From positions 62,001-126,000 of the forward strand of contig JAPFFF010000059.1 of assembly GCA_039105265.1 (NCBI GenBank): DNA of 64,000 bases. The letters run 5' to 3'. Shown piece by piece: positions 60,670-64,000 of the stretch (positions are counted from its first letter, which is position 1; each line of letters starts with the position of its first letter). The notes beneath the pieces were generated by a model. It made no database searches. It saw nothing but the letters and a program-made list of their open reading frames with translations, and was not told the origin of the DNA. The DNA comes from Tritrichomonas musculus (taxonomy: Eukaryota; Parabasalia; Tritrichomonadida; Tritrichomonadidae). The position numbers and the translations under genes were made by a program.

Positions 60670-61493
60670 AATCATTAAAAATTTTTAAAAATAAGAACTT
60701 TAAAGTTTCTACTATAGAATAGCATACCCTTTACTTTTTGAAAAAAAGTTATTTTTTATAAAAAAGACGTTAAAATCACTCAGTCGGTAGACCTCTTTGA
60801 AAATAATAATGTAATTATTTGATATAATGAAAATATTTACATGCTAATTAAAATTGAAAATCAAATTAATACTTTATTACAGCTTTTGATTTTTCTCTCA
60901 ATTTTTTAAAAGAATTTGAATGCCTATTCAATCTTTTATTCAAAAAGTCAAACTTTTTGAGATTTTTTTTTTTTTTTTTTTTGAAAAGTTGCATTTTGTT
61001 CGGCGCGAGGTTGCAACTTGAATGTCGCGACCTGTATGAACCTATTTTTGAATAAATTTTGAGTTAAAATTAAAGGTTATCAATTGATATCGGCCATTCA
61101 TCCATCGAGTGTTCATGATTAAAAAACACAAAAATAAATATATATGTATTTATTGATAAAATCGTATATATGAATTTGTTAGAACGGCTAATTATTCTCA
61201 GAAAAATAAAAAACATGAATATCTTAAAAACTAGCGTATAACCATATTATTCATTGAAGACATTAAATAATTAATATGAAAATTATTTAAAATAAAAAAT
61301 AACATGTAATTCTACAGGTGAATACCTCTTAAAATATACCAAAAAATTCATTGATTGTTTTTTATGAAAATTGATATCGAAAATGATTGAGATAAAATTC
61401 AGATGAATAATATTATATTAAATATAAGGTGGCTTTTAAATAACAATTAATATAGTCTACGAAAGAAAAAGAATCATATAAATAGAAATTTCC
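60670..61493. other. AT-rich intergenic
   Basis: No gene. It contains an ATTCAAAAAGTCAAACTTTTT palindromic box (about 60940-60960), an adjacent 21-T run, and a small GC-richer patch (about 61000-61030, CGGCGCGAGG). Confidence 0.35.
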
Positions 61494-62444
61494 TCAGAAA
61501 TTATAAATATTATTTTTTTCAAATGTGTAATCATTTATCCTAGAGAAAGTGCAAAGCATATCTTCTCTTACTAACAAATTTAATCCTCCCGCTGAATAAA
61601 TTGAAATAACAGAATGATCATTACCAAATGGATATGTACGATTTCCTTTTTTATGCGATCTAATCAATTGATCAAAATTATTCCTTTTTAGAAAGTCATG
61701 AGCTGCTTCAGATCCAAAAATATATGCGTTATCGGAATTTTTTTTAGAACCAAAATGATTAATATTTGAACTAGGATCAGCAAAGAGTATTTCATGGACA
61801 ATTCCACCTTCAATATCTTTAATTGGACGTTGAATTGTGTCTAGTTGGTAAATATTGAGAAAACTTGGCGATATCCCTCCATTCATAAATAATATAGATT
61901 TTGTCTTTTCATCATTTGTTGCAATTGCAGCAAGTGGAAAACATTCAAAAACTTCGAGAAATTTCTTATAAACTTCACTACTGAAACGTTTATTACATTC
62001 ATCTTCAAACCCGCAGGATTTCGCTTTTTTAGACGTTTCTTGACTGCCTCTAAGTAAGAAGATTTGCTTTGGCGCAAGTAATTTCATGCAAAGAATGAGA
62101 GTAAATAACTCAATCGAATTTTTTCCTTTGCTTATGTAATCACCTAAAAATAAAAATTGATCTGTAGGCTCATTTGTACTAACCATTCTCCAAATTTGAT
62201 TATAATTACCTCGAACATCACCAATGATATGAATTCGTGGCTTGATTCGAAGAACTGTGGGATCTTCAAGTAAACAACTTTTAGCTAAATCGCAAATTTG
62301 TATTAAATTTTCTTCTCTAATTGGTAAAGTTACTTCACTGTTAATCTTTTTGTGCAAACTAAATAAGTTATATGTTTGTTCAACTGCAAGTGTTTCGTAA
62401 ATTGACTGCCCGTGTAATTTGTTATGATACGTACCAAGAAACAT
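61494..62444 (-). CDS. PPP-family phosphatase-like protein, probably inactive
   Basis: 316 aa from ATG at 62444, the normal length for a PP1/PP2A catalytic core. Fold motifs are in order, but key residues are changed: GDVRG (75-79) for GDxHG, GDYISKG (101-107) for GDxVDRG, RGSQE (132-136) for RGNHE, NGG (188-190) for HGG; the late His in RSHK (262-265, usually RAHE or RGHQ) remains. Loss of the metal-binding His in motif 1 and of the Asn and catalytic His in motif 3 should abolish activity. The full-length, undisrupted frame suggests selection as a pseudophosphatase rather than decay. A GAAAAAGTTTG box lies about 100 bp upstream. Confidence 0.85.
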   Translation of the reverse strand: MFLGTYHNKLHGQSIYETLAVEQTYNLFSLHKKINSEVTLPIREENLIQICDLAKSCLLEDPTVLRIKPRIHIIGDVRGNYNQIWRMVSTNEPTDQFLFLGDYISKGKNSIELFTLILCMKLLAPKQIFLLRGSQETSKKAKSCGFEDECNKRFSSEVYKKFLEVFECFPLAAIATNDEKTKSILFMNGGISPSFLNIYQLDTIQRPIKDIEGGIVHEILFADPSSNINHFGSKKNSDNAYIFGSEAAHDFLKRNNFDQLIRSHKKGNRTYPFGNDHSVISIYSAGGLNLLVREDMLCTFSRINDYTFEKNNIYNF

Positions 62445-63138
62445 TAATTAAAATGACTGTTTAAAACATATATTCACTTGAATTTTGATTTCTTTTAAAT
62501 GATAGAGAGATATCATTTTGAAAAAAAAATCAAACTTTTTCAATGAAAGATATCTTATAAAAAATTTTAATTTGAAAAAGTTGTAATTTTTAAAACATAC
62601 TTTATCTCAAAAAAAATTAAAAATTATTAGAACTAATATATTTAATTTAATTTATTTTATATACTATATTTACATATTTTATTTAAATTCTATAATATAT
62701 TTTACATTTTGAGATAAATAATCAACAAAAATAGAATCATTTTAAAAATTTTGAAAAAAAAAATTGAAAATATTAACAAATAATTGAATACAATCTTAAA
62801 AAGTTCTTTATGACAATTCTAGGGTTGCTCTGCTAATTATCATTTTACCTGTTACAGAACTTCTGTTCAAAGAAATTTAGTTTATGAAGACCTAATAATA
62901 GCATTTTTTTAAAATAAATGAATTATCATATTGAATTCAAACTAATCTATTCAAAATCCGAAATTCAAATATTTACTTTAAAGACATCAATCAAATATAT
63001 GAATTTGTTAATTAATTCGAAAAAAATTAAATTTAAGTCTAATTGAAGAACAGACAATTGCAACTGATTTTTGACAACGCAATGCTTAAATTTTGTATAT
63101 AAAAACAAATATATATATACAGCCGTTTATGAAATTAT
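62445..63138. other. AT-rich intergenic
   Basis: A/T-simple DNA with AAAAAGTT boxes near 62540-62580. No gene, RNA or TIR recognised before the polymerase start. Confidence 0.35.
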
Positions 63139-64000
63139 ATGAAAAACAATTATAGATTCTTAGCAATATGCTTAGATCAAAAGTTGAAAGATACAAAGAA
63201 ATATAATATTGTGAATCGTACGCAAGCAGCTCGTAAACTATTATGTAAAGATCATGGGTTTGAATATATTAAGAGACCTACTAAAGAAGCACAATCATTA
63301 ATCAAATCATTCAAAGGTATGTCAATGGAAGAGATGAAAGAGTCTGCTAAAAAGCATTGTATTAACGTTAACATCTATGATTATGATGAAGATTCTAAGT
63401 GTTATGATATCCAAGAGCAATGGTTTGATGAGAAATTTGAGAATACCTTTAGTGCATTACTTTTCAGTCAAGGTAGAGTGATTCACATAATGTATATCAC
63501 AGATGTTGAGAGGTTAACGAATATATGGATATGTCCTAAATGTAGATCTTATGTTGTCCATGGAAAGAATCCAAAAAGAATGTCTATTCATGAAGCACAT
63601 TGTGATGGAAAGTTCCATAAGAATTACATTCCAGAGAAGGTAAGTGAGCCTTATTGTCCACATATTCTTAATAATCCAGTTTATGAATATTGCTTAGCAC
63701 ATGATCTTAAATGGCAACCTCAGAAGTATTATATAACATATGATTTCGAAACCATGGAGCAACCTGTTCCAGATTTGCAAATCAAAAATGAGAATAAAAG
63801 TCGTAAATCAACTATAGTCAATAGTCGTTTGATTCCATTGTCAGTGAGTTGCTGTATCAAATCTTCAAAAGGTTTGTTAACAAAGCATTTCGATGTTAGA
63901 GATGAGAAGTTCATTCCTAAATGGATCAAGTTCATGTTTGAGAAATCTGTTGATATCGTTAATGATAAGGTTAATGCATTGAGAGATATGACTGGAATTA
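63139..64000 (+). CDS. Second protein-primed family B DNA polymerase, N-terminally short, runs off window
   Basis: The frame is open from the ATG at 63139 to the edge (287 codons). It is clearly homologous to residues about 397-690 of the polymerase at 13284-17990: NRTQAARKLLC, the zinc motif CPKC...C, HCDGKFHKNYIPEKVSEPY, NPVYEYCLAHDLK and exonuclease motif I YYITYDFETM. It lacks the first 395 residues of that protein, beginning almost exactly at the shared NNYRFLAICL/LCWYRSLVCYL block. Either the start is a truncation point or this version truly lacks the N-terminal domain. Polymerase motifs lie beyond the window. Confidence 0.8.
   Translation, partial: MKNNYRFLAICLDQKLKDTKKYNIVNRTQAARKLLCKDHGFEYIKRPTKEAQSLIKSFKGMSMEEMKESAKKHCINVNIYDYDEDSKCYDIQEQWFDEKFENTFSALLFSQGRVIHIMYITDVERLTNIWICPKCRSYVVHGKNPKRMSIHEAHCDGKFHKNYIPEKVSEPYCPHILNNPVYEYCLAHDLKWQPQKYYITYDFETMEQPVPDLQIKNENKSRKSTIVNSRLIPLSVSCCIKSSKGLLTKHFDVRDEKFIPKWIKFMFEKSVDIVNDKVNALRDMTGI

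Overview
The window looks like a chromosomal piece from a trichomonad (parabasalid protist), most likely Tritrichomonas or a close relative. This is inferred from the family mix: BspA-type leucine-rich repeat proteins, BTB/ankyrin proteins with the trichomonad ankyrin-leader motif, a BTB plus F5/8 type C protein, a CxxC-rich surface protein, protein-primed (Maverick/Polinton-type) DNA polymerases, intronless genes, and UAAA-type poly(A) signals overlapping stop codons. The DNA is very AT-rich, except for a few genes with GC-rich codons (the formin, the 3' half of the F5/8 gene, a broken membrane-protein gene). Single-copy housekeeping genes are few. Most coding DNA belongs to large families and mobile elements, and many copies are broken by frameshifts or in-frame stops.

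Layout. 0-2.6 kb: 3' part of a formin. 2.6-4.6 kb: a mariner-like MITE, a decayed ABC transporter and a small ORF. 5-10.2 kb, minus strand: a BTB/ankyrin protein whose reading frame continues into UBR-type zinc fingers after two in-frame stops. 10.2-13 kb: intergenic, with two small elements carrying 8-bp target duplications. 13.03-18.77 kb: a complete 5.7-kb element with perfect 240-bp terminal inverted repeats and a 5-bp target duplication. It encodes a 1568-aa protein-primed family B DNA polymerase with an internal HNH motif and one small protein, and no integrase. 19.5-25.3 kb: a UBE2Q-type E2, a degraded Sel1-repeat gene, a beta-lactamase-family protein and a Rho-GTPase pseudogene. 25.8-29 kb: a frameshifted membrane protein and an unknown protein with ubiquitin-like segments.

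29.2-37.2 kb: a compact virus- or Maverick-like block with two paralogous spike/fibre-like proteins, two more unknown proteins and small ORFs. It ends at 37184, exactly where a kinase fragment resumes. Similar GC-rich hairpin plus ACTACT termini at 32103 and 37184 suggest two partial elements side by side. 38.2-39.3 kb: a 1.1-kb non-autonomous element with a 9-bp target duplication. 39.5-51.6 kb: two BspA-like proteins, a BTB/ankyrin gene running into an array of ankyrin units alternating with a 24-bp minisatellite, and the BTB-F5/8C gene. 51.6-55.4 kb: gene-free, with hairpins. 55.4-59.1 kb: a broken CxxC surface protein. 59.1-60.7 kb: a patchwork of an ankyrin fragment, a 129-bp copy of a neighbouring gene, a tRNA-like gene and two related small ORFs. 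61.5-62.4 kb: a PPP-type phosphatase lacking metal-binding residues. From 63.1 kb: the start of a second, N-terminally shortened protein-primed polymerase that runs off the window.

The most notable items are the minimal polymerase-only element, the double-terminus viral block, and repeated signs of templated insertion (a 60-bp inverted copy, a 129-bp direct copy, and a snap-back copy). All homology calls come from motif recognition; no database search was run.
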